Source of the DNA: CAWBUW01 sp963792075
Lineage (GTDB): Bacteria > Chloroflexota > Anaerolineae > Anaerolineales > UBA4823
Reading direction: 5' to 3'
DNA length: 64,000 nt
NCBI GenBank assembly: GCA_963792075.1
Contig: CAWBUW010000012.1
Coordinates: forward strand, 186,001 to 250,000
Program-made: the position numbers and the translations under genes
The notes under the pieces: model-generated
Told to the model about the DNA's origin: nothing
The model's input: the letters and a program-made list of their open reading frames with translations, nothing else
Databases searched by the model: none
Shown: piece after piece, positions 35,249-44,031 of the stretch
Numbering within the stretch: position 1 is the first letter of the stretch
Layout of the letters: each line of letters opens with the position of its first letter

Positions 35249-37723
35249 CTATAAGTTGGAGTGATCCTTTTTGGCCAGGGCGACTACGTAGGCAATGCTT
35301 GTCAAAAAGAGCAAGATGGCGGTGCCGTTCAGCAGCCCGCCCCACAGTCGCAGCGGTACAATTCCAGCCAGGTCTCCTGTGATCCTCAGGATGAGAGAAA
35401 GGTGCAGCAAAGCCAGGGAGAGGTAGAAAACAGGGTTGAAGGTGATCGGTAAACGCAGCACCGCCGGAAAAATGATCGGGGCGTGACCGAAGATCATCGA
35501 AATGACGAAGCCGACCAGCACGGTGTGTAAGAAAGCGTCATAGTGAGGCCCCGCCATCACGCTGCCCTGGAGAATGCCCACCACGCCACTCACGCCCAGC
35601 CAAACATATCCCGAAAGCAGGCAAACTGCCGCGAAGCGCGGCAGCCCCTTCTGGCGGATGGTCTTACGGGCGATGTCAAAGCGCAGCAGCCACAGTGCGA
35701 TTGCCAGCATACCCGCGCCTGCCAGGCGGGTGCCTGGGTCAAACGCCACCAGAGAGAGCAGGTCTCCGCTCAGGAATACCGCTGCCGCCAGGATGAACAG
35801 GATTTCTGCCCAACGCGGCACTCGGATCAGGCGACCCATTTCCAGCCGTTCGGCAGCGATGGTCAGAACAAGGAATGCTATCCACCACAGGACAATGCGG
35901 TACACCGGCCAGCCTGCCAGCCAGAGCAGGTTCCCGGCCTCCCAGGATAGCACGCCGACCAGCATCGTACCTGTGTACAAAGCCGGGTGACGCCGGACGA
36001 TTACCACCATCATGGCGATGAACCCCAGCCCGCCCAGTGCGATCAAAGTCGCGCTCACCGGGATACCGAAACCCAAAAGCAGAGCCGCGCCGCCCAACCC
36101 GCTCAACAGCGGGCCGGCATACATCCAGCGTTGTTGCAAAGCCACGGCGCGTTCCAGTGCGATCAGCGACCCCAGAAAGGCCGAAACCATCAACGGCCCA
36201 TGTTGCAGGATAGCTTTTGTGTCCCATACCGGCCAGCGCCAGCCCAGGCGCACCCAGCCGAGCCACAGCGCGGCCAGCAGCGCCAGCATGGAGAGCGCCA
36301 GCAGGGGATAACGGATCTGGACATTTGCGGTCGCCGCCTGGCCGGCAGCCTCTGCCTCCAAACCAAGGAAATCCCACATGTAGACCAGCACCCCCGGCAA
36401 GAAAAGCACCAACCCGAAGAAGAATACCCAAAACAGCCAGAAGCTCACAAACTGGGTGCGCACGGTCATGAACGGCATTCCCAGCAGACGGTACAGGTAC
36501 ACCTGCACGATCCCCGCCGCGGTAAAGGATAGGACAATGCCCAACATGCCCAGCGTCATCAGCCAGAAGCCCCACATCCCGCGGCCTTCTTTGATGTGTT
36601 GGAAGCCGCGCATCTGCGGCGCCATATAGTAGATGGCAGCCAACGCCAGCATGCCAAACGCGCCGAAAAAGGCGAAGTGGCCGTGCGAGGCGGTGATCTG
36701 CGTGCCATGCGTCCACTGGTTGATTTGCGGCAGGGTTTGGGCAAAACCCCATACGCCGGCCCCGAAGAAGTGGGCAATCGCCGAACCGCCCAGCCAGTAC
36801 CAAGTCACCTGGTTGGTGGGCTGCACCAGGCGATGTTTCATGCTCATCAAGGCATCGTAAACCATCAAAATGATGGGCACTGGCTCCAGAGCGCTGAAGG
36901 CTGCCCCCCACAGCAGCCAGTAGGCCGGGGTACCGATCCAGTAATAGTGGTGGCCGGTCCCGATGATGCCGGTAAACAATGCCAGAGCGACCTCGATGTA
37001 CAGCCATTTCTGCATTTTTCTGTGTTCTACACCAGTGAGCCGGATGAGCAAGTATGCCATGAGCGCCGCGGCGATCAACTCCCAGGCTCCTTCCACCCAC
37101 AGGTGGATGATCCACCACCACCAATAGTAATCCTCTACCAGGTTCTTGAAGAATACGAAGTTGATCAGGTAGAGCACTGACAACCCGGTCATCCCTACAA
37201 ATAAGATAAACGAAATGGTTGTCCAGTGACGCGAGCGAAACAAGGTGAAACCCATGTTGACCAGGAACAGCACGGCTCCCAGAGCGATAAAGATCGGCCA
37301 GGGCAAGGGTGACTCGGTAAAGGGTTTGCCCTGGCTTTGCCCCAGGAACCAGAAGCTGAACAATGTGCCTGCCCCAGCCAGGAGCATCACCCCAAGCTGG
37401 ATGTATGCCAGTCGGATGCTGAAGATCTCGGACTCTGTTTCATCGGGGACCAGGTAGTATGCTGCGCCCATCAAAGCCAGCAGCAGCCAGAAGATCAGCA
37501 GGTTCAGGTGGGTGGCCCGGCTGACATTGAAAGGCAGCGTCGTAACCAGGTAATCGGGCCAGATATATTGAGAGGCCATGATCAATCCGAAGACGATCTG
37601 CAGCACAAACAGAACCGAGGCTGCCAGGAAAAAGGGATAGGCGACGAGCTGCGACCTGTATTTGACGTTGGCGGTCGAAAGACCGAAACGGTTGGTGGAG
37701 GCGATTGGAAGGACCTGGGACAT
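35249..37723 (-). CDS. norB: Nitric oxide reductase NorB fused to a C-terminal 12-helix membrane domain
   Basis: 824 residues. Residues 1-460 are NorB: low-spin haem ligands H72 and H349, haem b3 ligand H347, FeB ligands H207, E211, H258 and H259, and E280 are all present, so it should reduce 2 NO to N2O. The residues match the cNOR (NorC-dependent) pattern HLWVEGAWELI. Residues from about 470 to 824 form an additional domain of about twelve hydrophobic helices (QHGPLMVSAFLGSLIALER; HTVLVGFVISMIFGHAP) that resembles NnrS-type NO-related membrane proteins. Such a fusion is unusual. ATG 37723 with GGAGG lies 14 bases after norC. Confidence 0.88.
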   Translation of the reverse strand: MSQVLPIASTNRFGLSTANVKYRSQLVAYPFFLAASVLFVLQIVFGLIMASQYIWPDYLVTTLPFNVSRATHLNLLIFWLLLALMGAAYYLVPDETESEIFSIRLAYIQLGVMLLAGAGTLFSFWFLGQSQGKPFTESPLPWPIFIALGAVLFLVNMGFTLFRSRHWTTISFILFVGMTGLSVLYLINFVFFKNLVEDYYWWWWIIHLWVEGAWELIAAALMAYLLIRLTGVEHRKMQKWLYIEVALALFTGIIGTGHHYYWIGTPAYWLLWGAAFSALEPVPIILMVYDALMSMKHRLVQPTNQVTWYWLGGSAIAHFFGAGVWGFAQTLPQINQWTHGTQITASHGHFAFFGAFGMLALAAIYYMAPQMRGFQHIKEGRGMWGFWLMTLGMLGIVLSFTAAGIVQVYLYRLLGMPFMTVRTQFVSFWLFWVFFFGLVLFLPGVLVYMWDFLGLEAEAAGQAATANVQIRYPLLALSMLALLAALWLGWVRLGWRWPVWDTKAILQHGPLMVSAFLGSLIALERAVALQQRWMYAGPLLSGLGGAALLLGFGIPVSATLIALGGLGFIAMMVVIVRRHPALYTGTMLVGVLSWEAGNLLWLAGWPVYRIVLWWIAFLVLTIAAERLEMGRLIRVPRWAEILFILAAAVFLSGDLLSLVAFDPGTRLAGAGMLAIALWLLRFDIARKTIRQKGLPRFAAVCLLSGYVWLGVSGVVGILQGSVMAGPHYDAFLHTVLVGFVISMIFGHAPIIFPAVLRLPITFNPVFYLSLALLHLSLILRITGDLAGIVPLRLWGGLLNGTAILLFLTSIAYVVALAKKDHSNL

Positions 37724-37737
37724 AGTTTCCTCCCGAG

Positions 37738-38427
37738 CTATTTCAAGCTGGTCAGGTACTCGACCAGGGTTTGGGTATCGGCCGCGCTCAACTGCAGGCG
37801 CGGCATGAGGGTGTCGGATTTCTGCGCCTGGGGGTCTGCCAGCCATAACGCCAGGAATTCGGGCGTGTTGGGCAGGCTGTCATAGGGTTGGCTGGCGATG
37901 TGCGATAGATCGGGGCCAGGGCCGGCGGTGCCGTTCCCATTGATCTGGTGACAGCCTGAGCAGCCTTTCTGGTCGAACAGCCGCGCGCCCTCCGGCTGGC
38001 TGCTCACTCCCTGGGCAGCCAACGATAGTGGCTGCGGCGGCCAGTTATTGGTGTCGATCTGGCTGACCCATTCGAAGAAAGCCACCAGGTCTTCGACCTG
38101 GCTTTCCTCCAAATGCTGGTTGGGCATGGTCGCAGCCGGATCCATGGACAGGGGATCCAACAGCCAGCTACGCAGCCACCCGGCGCCGCGCCGGTCGAAA
38201 ACCTTGGTCAGCTCGGGGGCGAAATACCCGCCAATGCCCAGGATCGTATGGCAGTCGTTGCAGTTCTTGCTCTGCCAGATGCGTTTCCCTGCGACTATCT
38301 GGTCAGTCAGCGGCGGCGTGCGGATATCGTTCACCTGGCGCAGCGAGTCGGCTGTCATGACTCCCAGAATAACGAAGAAGAACAGGGTACCCAGGATAAA
38401 GATGTTGCGTAAGACTTTTTCGTCCAT
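37738..38427 (-). CDS. norC: NorC-like cytochrome c with two haem domains
   Basis: 229 residues. One anchor helix (7-25), a NorC domain with C56-x2-C59-H60 (NCNDCHTILGIGGYFAPELTK is the NorC signature; Met101 probable ligand) and a second cytochrome domain with C156-x2-C159-H160 and a late Met (TLMPRL). Ordinary NorC has a single haem and about 150 residues. It feeds electrons from the periplasm to NorB, and the extra haem may let it accept directly from the operon's other cytochromes. Confidence 0.9.
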   Translation of the reverse strand: MDEKVLRNIFILGTLFFFVILGVMTADSLRQVNDIRTPPLTDQIVAGKRIWQSKNCNDCHTILGIGGYFAPELTKVFDRRGAGWLRSWLLDPLSMDPAATMPNQHLEESQVEDLVAFFEWVSQIDTNNWPPQPLSLAAQGVSSQPEGARLFDQKGCSGCHQINGNGTAGPGPDLSHIASQPYDSLPNTPEFLALWLADPQAQKSDTLMPRLQLSAADTQTLVEYLTSLK

Positions 38428-38485
38428 CTGAATCTTGCCTTTTTCAGTGTCCGCGGCGCTATAATTATTTGCTTTTTTCGCAATA

Positions 38486-38564
38486 TCTCAATAAAAGGGG
38501 GAAAGTGGGGTATTTTGGGCGGGCAAAGCCCGCCCAAAATACCCCACCCCCCGACTTTTTGAGA
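38486..38564. repeat. Palindromic repeat, family A, with TCTCAA ends
   Basis: Perfect arms 38505-38524 and 38528-38547 (GTGGGGTATTTTGGGCGGGC) around AAA, inside a longer imperfect inverted repeat starting TCTCAATAA and ending TTGAGA. Same architecture as 51561-51640. It separates norC from the alr gene. Confidence 0.8.
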
Positions 38565-38566
38565 TG

Positions 38567-39709
38567 TTACCTTTTTTCGGAGGTGGAAGCTCCTTCGTAC
38601 ACCCGCTCCACGCGGGAATTGATCTGGCAGGTGACTTCGTAGGTGATCGTGTTTAGCTTCTCAGCCCACTCATTGCAGGTGATCTCCTCAGCGCCGCTTT
38701 TGCCGATCAGCACCACTTCATCCCCCACAAGCACATCCGTTTGCGGGCCCAGGTTGACCATGCTCTGGTCCATGCACACCCGGCCCACAATGGGATAGGA
38801 GTGTCCCTCGATCAGCACCCGGCCGCGGTTCGAGAACAGCCGGTTGAAGCCATCGGCATAGCCCGCGGGGATGGTGGCGATCCAGGTGTCTTCCGGGGCC
38901 AACCAGGTGCGCCCATAGCCGATGCTCGTCCCGGCCTTCACTTTTTTGAGGAACGAGACGCGGGTGAGGAAGCTGAGGCCAGGTTTGAGAGGAATGCTGC
39001 GCGGCGTACCCACGTCCGGGTAAAAGCCGTAGACCATAATTCCGGGGCGCACCATATCCAGCCAACCCGGTTCGTGGCCCAGCACCGCCCCGGAGTTAGA
39101 ACAGTGCACCAGACTCACCCGCCGCCCAATGGCAGACTGGATGCTCTCCACTACCGCTTTGAAACGGGTGATTTGCCCGCGGGTATACGTGGGATCGGCC
39201 TCATCGCTGACGGGCAAATGGGTGAAGATGCCCTCGAGGTGCAGGTTGGGGCAGTTTTGTTCTATGTGGGCAGCCAGGGCGGGGGCTCCATCCACAGAAA
39301 CGCCAATCCGTTCCATGCCGGTATCCACCTTCAGGTGCACTCGCGCCTGCAAGCCTGCCGCCTGGCAGGCCTGTTCTAGCGCATCGATATTGGAAAGTTC
39401 GCAAACGGCCAACGTGATTCCGCCGCGCAGCGCTGCCTCCATTTCCTCCCTGAAGGCGGGAGAAAACTTCAAGATGGGCAGCCGGATGCCGGCCTGGCGC
39501 AGTTGCAAGCCTTCAGGCACGGTGGCTACCCCCAGCCAATCCACCCCAATGCCTTCGGCCAGGCGTGAGACCTCGACCGCGCCGTGGCCGTAGCCGTTCG
39601 CTTTCACTGCGATCAGGATCTTACGCTGCGGCCCGATGGCTTTGCGGATGCCCTCGATATTGAAACGGATATTTTCCAGGTGGATACGGGCGTGGGTTTG
39701 GTACAGCAT
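38567..39709 (-). CDS. alr: Alanine racemase
   Basis: 380 residues; PLP enzyme making D-alanine for peptidoglycan. The PLP lysine is K36 in AVKANGYGHG; GMERIG, VHCSNSGA, RPGIMVYG and IGYGRTW (catalytic Tyr) follow in the normal order. I start at ATG 39709 (AAAGG upstream, N-terminus of usual length); an in-frame ATG at 39733 would add eight residues. Presence of alr implies a peptidoglycan wall or at least D-alanine use. Confidence 0.93.
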   Translation of the reverse strand: MLYQTHARIHLENIRFNIEGIRKAIGPQRKILIAVKANGYGHGAVEVSRLAEGIGVDWLGVATVPEGLQLRQAGIRLPILKFSPAFREEMEAALRGGITLAVCELSNIDALEQACQAAGLQARVHLKVDTGMERIGVSVDGAPALAAHIEQNCPNLHLEGIFTHLPVSDEADPTYTRGQITRFKAVVESIQSAIGRRVSLVHCSNSGAVLGHEPGWLDMVRPGIMVYGFYPDVGTPRSIPLKPGLSFLTRVSFLKKVKAGTSIGYGRTWLAPEDTWIATIPAGYADGFNRLFSNRGRVLIEGHSYPIVGRVCMDQSMVNLGPQTDVLVGDEVVLIGKSGAEEITCNEWAEKLNTITYEVTCQINSRVERVYEGASTSEKR

Positions 39710-39861
39710 GGTCTTTTTCTTACCTTTGAGCATAACGATCTAGACTTATGAGGAGGAACAATAGCCTTTTGAAAATTCTACCATGATCTGAAATCCAGGC
39801 ATATATAATCCCCAAAAGGGGGCACTCAAAAGCTTCTTTTGGGGCAGCCCCATTACCCCCA

Positions 39862-39896
39862 CAGAACCGCCCCATCACAGCGATTCCCAGAGAGCC
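39862..39896. repeat. Solo copy of the GATTCCCAGAGAGCC module
   Basis: This 35-base segment is 33/35 identical to 61275-61309 and matches, inverted, the outer arm of the palindrome at 18494. Here it is not part of a long palindrome. It lies 50-80 bases before the antitoxin start. Confidence 0.65.
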
Positions 39897-39910
39897 TCAA
39901 TTTCTCGTAT

Positions 39911-39933
39911 ATGGTATACTTACACTGTAAGTA
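39911..39933 (+). promoter_or_regulatory. Antitoxin promoter and operator
   Basis: TATACT (-10 candidate, 39915-39920) overlaps the 17-base palindrome TACTTACA-C-TGTAAGTA (39917-39933). A palindrome over the promoter start fits autorepression by the AbrB-like antitoxin. Confidence 0.55.
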
Positions 39934-39946
39934 CGTGGAGGTGAAT

Positions 39947-40192
39947 ATGTTGCGTAAAGTTTTTCGTACTGGAAACAGTGTGGTTATCTCGCTGCCTCGC
40001 GAAGCCCTGGAATACCTCAATATTCACGAGGGCGTAGAGGTTGAAGTCAACCTTGATCGTGAGAGCCGCCAGATGATCATTAAGCCGGTGGAATTGCCGT
40101 TAGCAATCTCCGGCGTGGATGAGAAATTTGCTCTCCAGGTGGCAGAGTTCATCGAGCAATATCGCCCCGCGTTAGAAGAACTTGCTAAATAA
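39947..40192 (+). CDS. AbrB/MazE-type antitoxin
   Basis: 81 residues from ATG 39947 (GGAGGTG). The swapped-hairpin fold is clear: KVFRTGNSVVISLPREALEY and GVEVEVNLDRESRQMIIKPV. The C-terminal part (FALQVAEFIEQYRPALEEL) would be the toxin-binding tail. It ends three bases before the Doc gene, so it is a toxin-antitoxin pair. Confidence 0.9.
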   Translation: MLRKVFRTGNSVVISLPREALEYLNIHEGVEVEVNLDRESRQMIIKPVELPLAISGVDEKFALQVAEFIEQYRPALEELAK

Positions 40193-40195
40193 GCA

Positions 40196-40582
40196 ATGAA
40201 ATACCTGACCGCAGAGCAGGTACTGTTTATCCATGCCCGTCTCATCTCTGAAACCGGCGGGGCGCATGGCGTGCGCGATTTGGACTTGCTTCTGTCGGCT
40301 GTGGCGCGCCCGCAAGCTACTTTTGATGGGCTGGATCTTTACCCCGATCTATTCTTGAAAGCTGCTGCCCTGTTGGAAAGCCTGATTGGCAACCACCCAT
40401 TTGTTGACGGAAATAAGCGCACTGCAATCACTTCTACAGGTTTATTCCTAAGAGTCAATCGCTATCGGTTGATCGCCGATAACCAACAATTAGAGGCTTT
40501 CACTCTCCAATGCGCCCAGCGGTTGATACCCTTGGAGCAGATGGCGTTGTGGCTAAAAAACAATGCGGAGGAAATCTCCTGA
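40196..40582 (+). CDS. doc: Death-on-curing (Doc/Fic) toxin
   Basis: 128 residues. The Fic motif is HPFVDGNKR (67-75), which in Doc phosphorylates elongation factor Tu and stops translation. N-terminal YLTAEQVLFIHARLI and LDLLLSAVARP are typical of Doc. Paired with the AbrB-type antitoxin just upstream; the pairing of Doc with an AbrB-like rather than a Phd antitoxin is known in several phyla. Confidence 0.9.
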   Translation: MKYLTAEQVLFIHARLISETGGAHGVRDLDLLLSAVARPQATFDGLDLYPDLFLKAAALLESLIGNHPFVDGNKRTAITSTGLFLRVNRYRLIADNQQLEAFTLQCAQRLIPLEQMALWLKNNAEEIS

Positions 40583-40631
40583 CCCTCCCAGGAATAAGAT
40601 GCTTTACTATGTTTACTCCGCGAGAGAATAG

Positions 40632-40760
40632 AATAAGGGGCTGTCCAAAAAGAAACAAGGGAAGAAAATTAATACGTACCTGTGGGGGTGGTGCTTCGCA
40701 CCACCCCCACAGGTACGTATATTTTCTCCTTGTTTTCGTCTTTTTGGACAACCCCTTATT
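40632..40760. repeat. 129-bp palindromic element, copy B (MITE-like)
   Basis: Ends AATAAGGGG...CCCCTTATT, inner arms with TGTCCAAAAAG, core identical to copy A at 7344-7481 from TACGTACCTGTGGG through the TTC loop. The left arm has lost a few bases relative to the right. It lies between doc and the converging oxidoreductase gene. Confidence 0.8.
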
Positions 40761-40809
40761 ATTATTTAGACCGAAAAGATCTGTATAGGATTATCGCTCT
40801 GCACGAGCT

Positions 40810-41751
40810 TTATTGTGCCACCTGCAGCACAACTTTACCTAAGGTATGTTTTCCCTCGATGAGTTGGTGTGCGTGTTTAGCATCCTGAAGCGGGAGAACT
40901 GTGCAAATGGCCGGCTTGATTTGCCCGCTATCTGCCATCCGGGCTACCTCGCTCAATGTTTGTGCAATGGGTGGGGACGAAGAAACCATGGCCTGGCGTA
41001 CTCCATGCGCTTTGGCGGCCTCCTCTGATGGCGGCTGGATGGTGGAGACCAAGATGCCTCCGGGCTTTAAGGTCGACCAGGAGCGCTCTTGAGTATCACC
41101 GCCGATCGTATCGAGCACAACATCCACATCGTGAACGACATTTTCGAAGGGTGTGGTGGCGTAATTAATTGCCTGGTCTACGCCCAAGCCTTCAAGCACA
41201 TCATAATTCCCGCTGGCGGTGCCAATTACCTTCGCTCCTCGCGCCTTGGCAAGCTGCACAGCCACATGGCCCACTCCGCCAGCCGCGCCGTGGATCAGCA
41301 CGGTCTGGTCTGAGCGAAGGTCCGCCAATCCAAAGAGCGCCTGCCAGGCAGTGAGAGTCACATGGGGGAGGGCCGCGGATTGGATATGGTCGAAGGATTG
41401 GGGCTTGGCTGTGACATCTGTGGCTGGTGCAAGGACGTATTCCGCATAAGCGCCATCCCGGACCACGCCGGCTCGGGTGTACACGGCATCACCTGGCGAG
41501 AAACCGGTAACACCTGCTCCTACTTCTTCAATTTCTCCGGATACATCCGTCCCTAGGATCAGGGGGAAGTTGTATTTGAAATAGCCAGCCATATAACCGG
41601 CTCGCACGGCGACGTCAAAAGGATTGACTGTGGTAGCATGCACACGAATGAGCACATCGCCTTCCCCTGGGACAGGGCGGGGGGCATTTTCATATGAGAG
41701 GACATCCGAACTACCATACGTATGAATACGAACAGCTTTCATAGTTGACAT
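40810..41751 (-). CDS. Quinone-oxidoreductase-like MDR protein
   Basis: 313 residues of the zinc-free medium-chain dehydrogenase family (QOR type). TTVNPFDVAVRAG, GTDVSGEIEEVG and the nucleotide fold VLIHGAAGGVGHVAVQLAKA are present; structural zinc cysteines are not. It would reduce a quinone or enone with NADPH; the substrate is unknown. ATG 41751 has AGAGG upstream; ATG 41742 is also possible. Confidence 0.88.
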   Translation of the reverse strand: MSTMKAVRIHTYGSSDVLSYENAPRPVPGEGDVLIRVHATTVNPFDVAVRAGYMAGYFKYNFPLILGTDVSGEIEEVGAGVTGFSPGDAVYTRAGVVRDGAYAEYVLAPATDVTAKPQSFDHIQSAALPHVTLTAWQALFGLADLRSDQTVLIHGAAGGVGHVAVQLAKARGAKVIGTASGNYDVLEGLGVDQAINYATTPFENVVHDVDVVLDTIGGDTQERSWSTLKPGGILVSTIQPPSEEAAKAHGVRQAMVSSSPPIAQTLSEVARMADSGQIKPAICTVLPLQDAKHAHQLIEGKHTLGKVVLQVAQ

Positions 41752-41890
41752 TTTTTGCCTCTTAGATCGAGAAACAAGTTGAGCGGTTTGCATTTGAGTA
41801 CTGCACCCGTGTTAATAAGATATACTTTACCATATTTATCTTAATTATACAATACCTAAGGTGCTATTCCCCCAGGGTTTTCACAAGAAA

Positions 41891-41943
41891 GGGGTTTGGG
41901 GTGGTTCCGTGCGGCTTTGCCGCACGGAACCACCCCAAACCCC
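41891..41943. repeat. 53-bp palindrome, 25-bp arms
   Basis: Arms 41891-41915 and 41919-41943 are perfect inverted copies around TTT (tip TGCGGC-TTT-GCCGCA). It lies in the 252-base gap between the oxidoreductase gene start and the end of a response regulator gene; nothing else is seen in that gap. Confidence 0.8.
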
Positions 41944-42003
41944 GACTTTACCCCTTTTGACTATTGGTCAACTTGAAATTGAATGCCAGGCTTGCCGGGC
42001 CCT

Positions 42004-42639
42004 TTACAACCAGCCTTTTTGCGCCGCGACCGCAATGGCTGCAGCCCGCAAATCGACCCCCAGTTTATTATAGATGCTTGCCAGGTGGGCTTTCACCGTT
42101 CGTTCACTGATCCCCAAACGATAGGCGATCTCTTTACTGCGCTCCCCGCGCGCAACAGCAGCCAACACCTCGCGCTCACGGTCGGTCAGATTAATGGAGC
42201 CAGCAGCAGGCTGGGATGGCGTTTCTGCCCGATTGAGCAGGCGCACGAGAATATCGGGAGCCAGCAAAGTCTCACCGCGCGCCGCGGCCCGGATGGCATT
42301 GAACAACGCCTCGCGGCTGGTATCTTTGAGCAGGTAGCCTTTGGCTCCGGCGCGCAGCCCGCGCAGCATCAGATCATCTTCATTAAAAGTGGTCAAGATA
42401 ACCACGGCGATTTCAGGCATCTCGGCGTGCAGGCGCTCGATGGCAGTCAGGCCATCCATGCCAGGCATGCGTAAATCCATCAAAACCACTTCTGGGTGCA
42501 GTTCTGCACATAGGCGCAGCGCTTCAGCGCCATCGGCAGCCTCGCCGACCAGCTCGAAGCCATCTTCGGTTTCCAGAATCAGGCGGAGGCCCTGGCGGAT
42601 GATCAAATGATCGTCAGCGATCAGGATGCGAATGGTCAT
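42004..42639 (-). CDS. NarL/LuxR-type response regulator
   Basis: 211 residues: receiver domain with IADDH pocket and Asp55 (VVLMDLRMPG), Lys in GYLLKD, then a LuxR helix-turn-helix (LTDREREVLAAVARGERSKE, RTVKAHLASIYNKLGV). Its ATG overlaps the stop of the kinase gene. Likely controls the adjacent ABC-2 exporter, as LiaR/DesR-type regulators often do. Confidence 0.92.
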   Translation of the reverse strand: MTIRILIADDHLIIRQGLRLILETEDGFELVGEAADGAEALRLCAELHPEVVLMDLRMPGMDGLTAIERLHAEMPEIAVVILTTFNEDDLMLRGLRAGAKGYLLKDTSREALFNAIRAAARGETLLAPDILVRLLNRAETPSQPAAGSINLTDREREVLAAVARGERSKEIAYRLGISERTVKAHLASIYNKLGVDLRAAAIAVAAQKGWL

Positions 42640-43826
42640 AGGATGGGTATCTTGACTCGGATTGCAGTGCCCTTACCGGGTTGACTTTCAATGTCCAGCG
42701 TCCCTCCCGCCAGCCTGGCACGCTCTTGCATGCCCAGCAGCCCATAATGGCCATTGGGAACCGCAGCCGCCTCAAAGCCGTTGCCATCGTCACGGATTTC
42801 GAGGGTCAGCACACCATCCTGCGGTCTCAGCCGCACGCTGGCCTGGGTGGCCCGGGCATGCTGGGCGATGTTGGCCAGGCCTTCTGCAACGATGCGCAGG
42901 ATGGGATCGATAAGCTGGGGAGGCACTTCTGGAGGAAGATCGATTTCAACTGCACAGGGAATACCCGCCTCGGTGGTAAAGCGGGATACCTCACGGCGGA
43001 TCGCTTCCTCCAACTCCGGAGAATCCCCCTGGCGTAGATTATCAATCGCCCTCCGGGCATTGGCGAGGGTGGCGCGAGCGTTTTCCATCGTTTGCTGGAC
43101 GATCTGGCGGGCTTTTTCGGGCCGGTCGCCGGAAAGGTGAGCATCGGCGGCTTCGAGCTGCAGAATTAGCCCTGCCAACCCTTGGGAGAGCGTATCGTGC
43201 AGCTCGCGGGCCATGCGCTGGCGTTCGGCAGCAATGGTTAAGTCTTCCACCTGGGCAGCATATTCGGTGAGCTGGTGGTTAGCGGTTTCAAGCTCGTCTA
43301 ACAGCTCGCGGGCGCGCTCATTCGCATTTGCCTGGCGGGTGTACATATCCACATAGATCACGACAAAAATGATCATCGGAATCACACCAAGGGTCCACCA
43401 GCCAATCTGGGCCCAACCGAACATAAACATAAAACTGCCCAACGACAATACCAGGTAATAAGCCGATGCCAGGAAGCCGCGCTTTGAAATGCCATACACC
43501 CCGATGGCTTCTCCAACCAACGCCATAGACACCGAAAACGCCAGTCCAATGTTGCGGGATAAGAGCACCAATCCAAGCGCGATCATACCTTGCACCAACA
43601 AGTAACCCACTGTCCATCCTGGACGGTTGGCAAACAACCTGAGCAGCCAATGCAAGATGATGTGGACGCTCATCAAAACCGTAAACGGGATCAAATGCAG
43701 TGGTTGGCGCACTTCTGGCTGCGTGGCAACAACCGAAACGTACATCCCGGTCAGTATCAAGGTCATGAACCAGAAGAAGATGCGGGTTTCGCGCTCGGTA
43801 TTGAGGAAGGCAGGTGGGTTCTTCAT
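42636..43826 (-). CDS. Membrane sensor histidine kinase (DesK/LiaS type)
   Basis: 396 residues. Five or six N-terminal helices (about 15-155) without a large outside domain, a short coiled coil (about 160-200), the HisKA_3 box ERQRMARELHDTLSQG and an ATPase domain (NIAQHARATQ, IRDDGNGF). Intramembrane-sensing architecture suggests an envelope or drug signal. ATG 43826 is right before the first conserved helix. Confidence 0.9.
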   Translation of the reverse strand: MKNPPAFLNTERETRIFFWFMTLILTGMYVSVVATQPEVRQPLHLIPFTVLMSVHIILHWLLRLFANRPGWTVGYLLVQGMIALGLVLLSRNIGLAFSVSMALVGEAIGVYGISKRGFLASAYYLVLSLGSFMFMFGWAQIGWWTLGVIPMIIFVVIYVDMYTRQANANERARELLDELETANHQLTEYAAQVEDLTIAAERQRMARELHDTLSQGLAGLILQLEAADAHLSGDRPEKARQIVQQTMENARATLANARRAIDNLRQGDSPELEEAIRREVSRFTTEAGIPCAVEIDLPPEVPPQLIDPILRIVAEGLANIAQHARATQASVRLRPQDGVLTLEIRDDGNGFEAAAVPNGHYGLLGMQERARLAGGTLDIESQPGKGTAIRVKIPIL

Positions 43827-43972
43827 GTTTACTCTATTGTATCCTGCTTGCAATTTTCTGCCACTGTCCGGAGGAACAATGTCCGAACGTACAGGATGAA
43901 ACGATCCATTCGCACGATGGCGTTATGCAAGGACCAGGGTAAACTCTTGCATAGACCTATCCAAAAAATCTT

Positions 43973-44009
43973 GTATGGTAGATGTGGGCAAAGGCCACAT
44001 CTACCATAC
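43973..44009. repeat. Hairpin upstream of the ABC exporter
   Basis: Arms GTATGGTAGATGTGG (43973-43987) and CCACATCTACCATAC (43995-44009) with loop GCAAAGG. It ends 22 bases before the ATPase gene start, so it lies in the 5' leader. Confidence 0.7.
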
Positions 44010-44031
44010 GAAAAACAACAGGAGATTCTAT

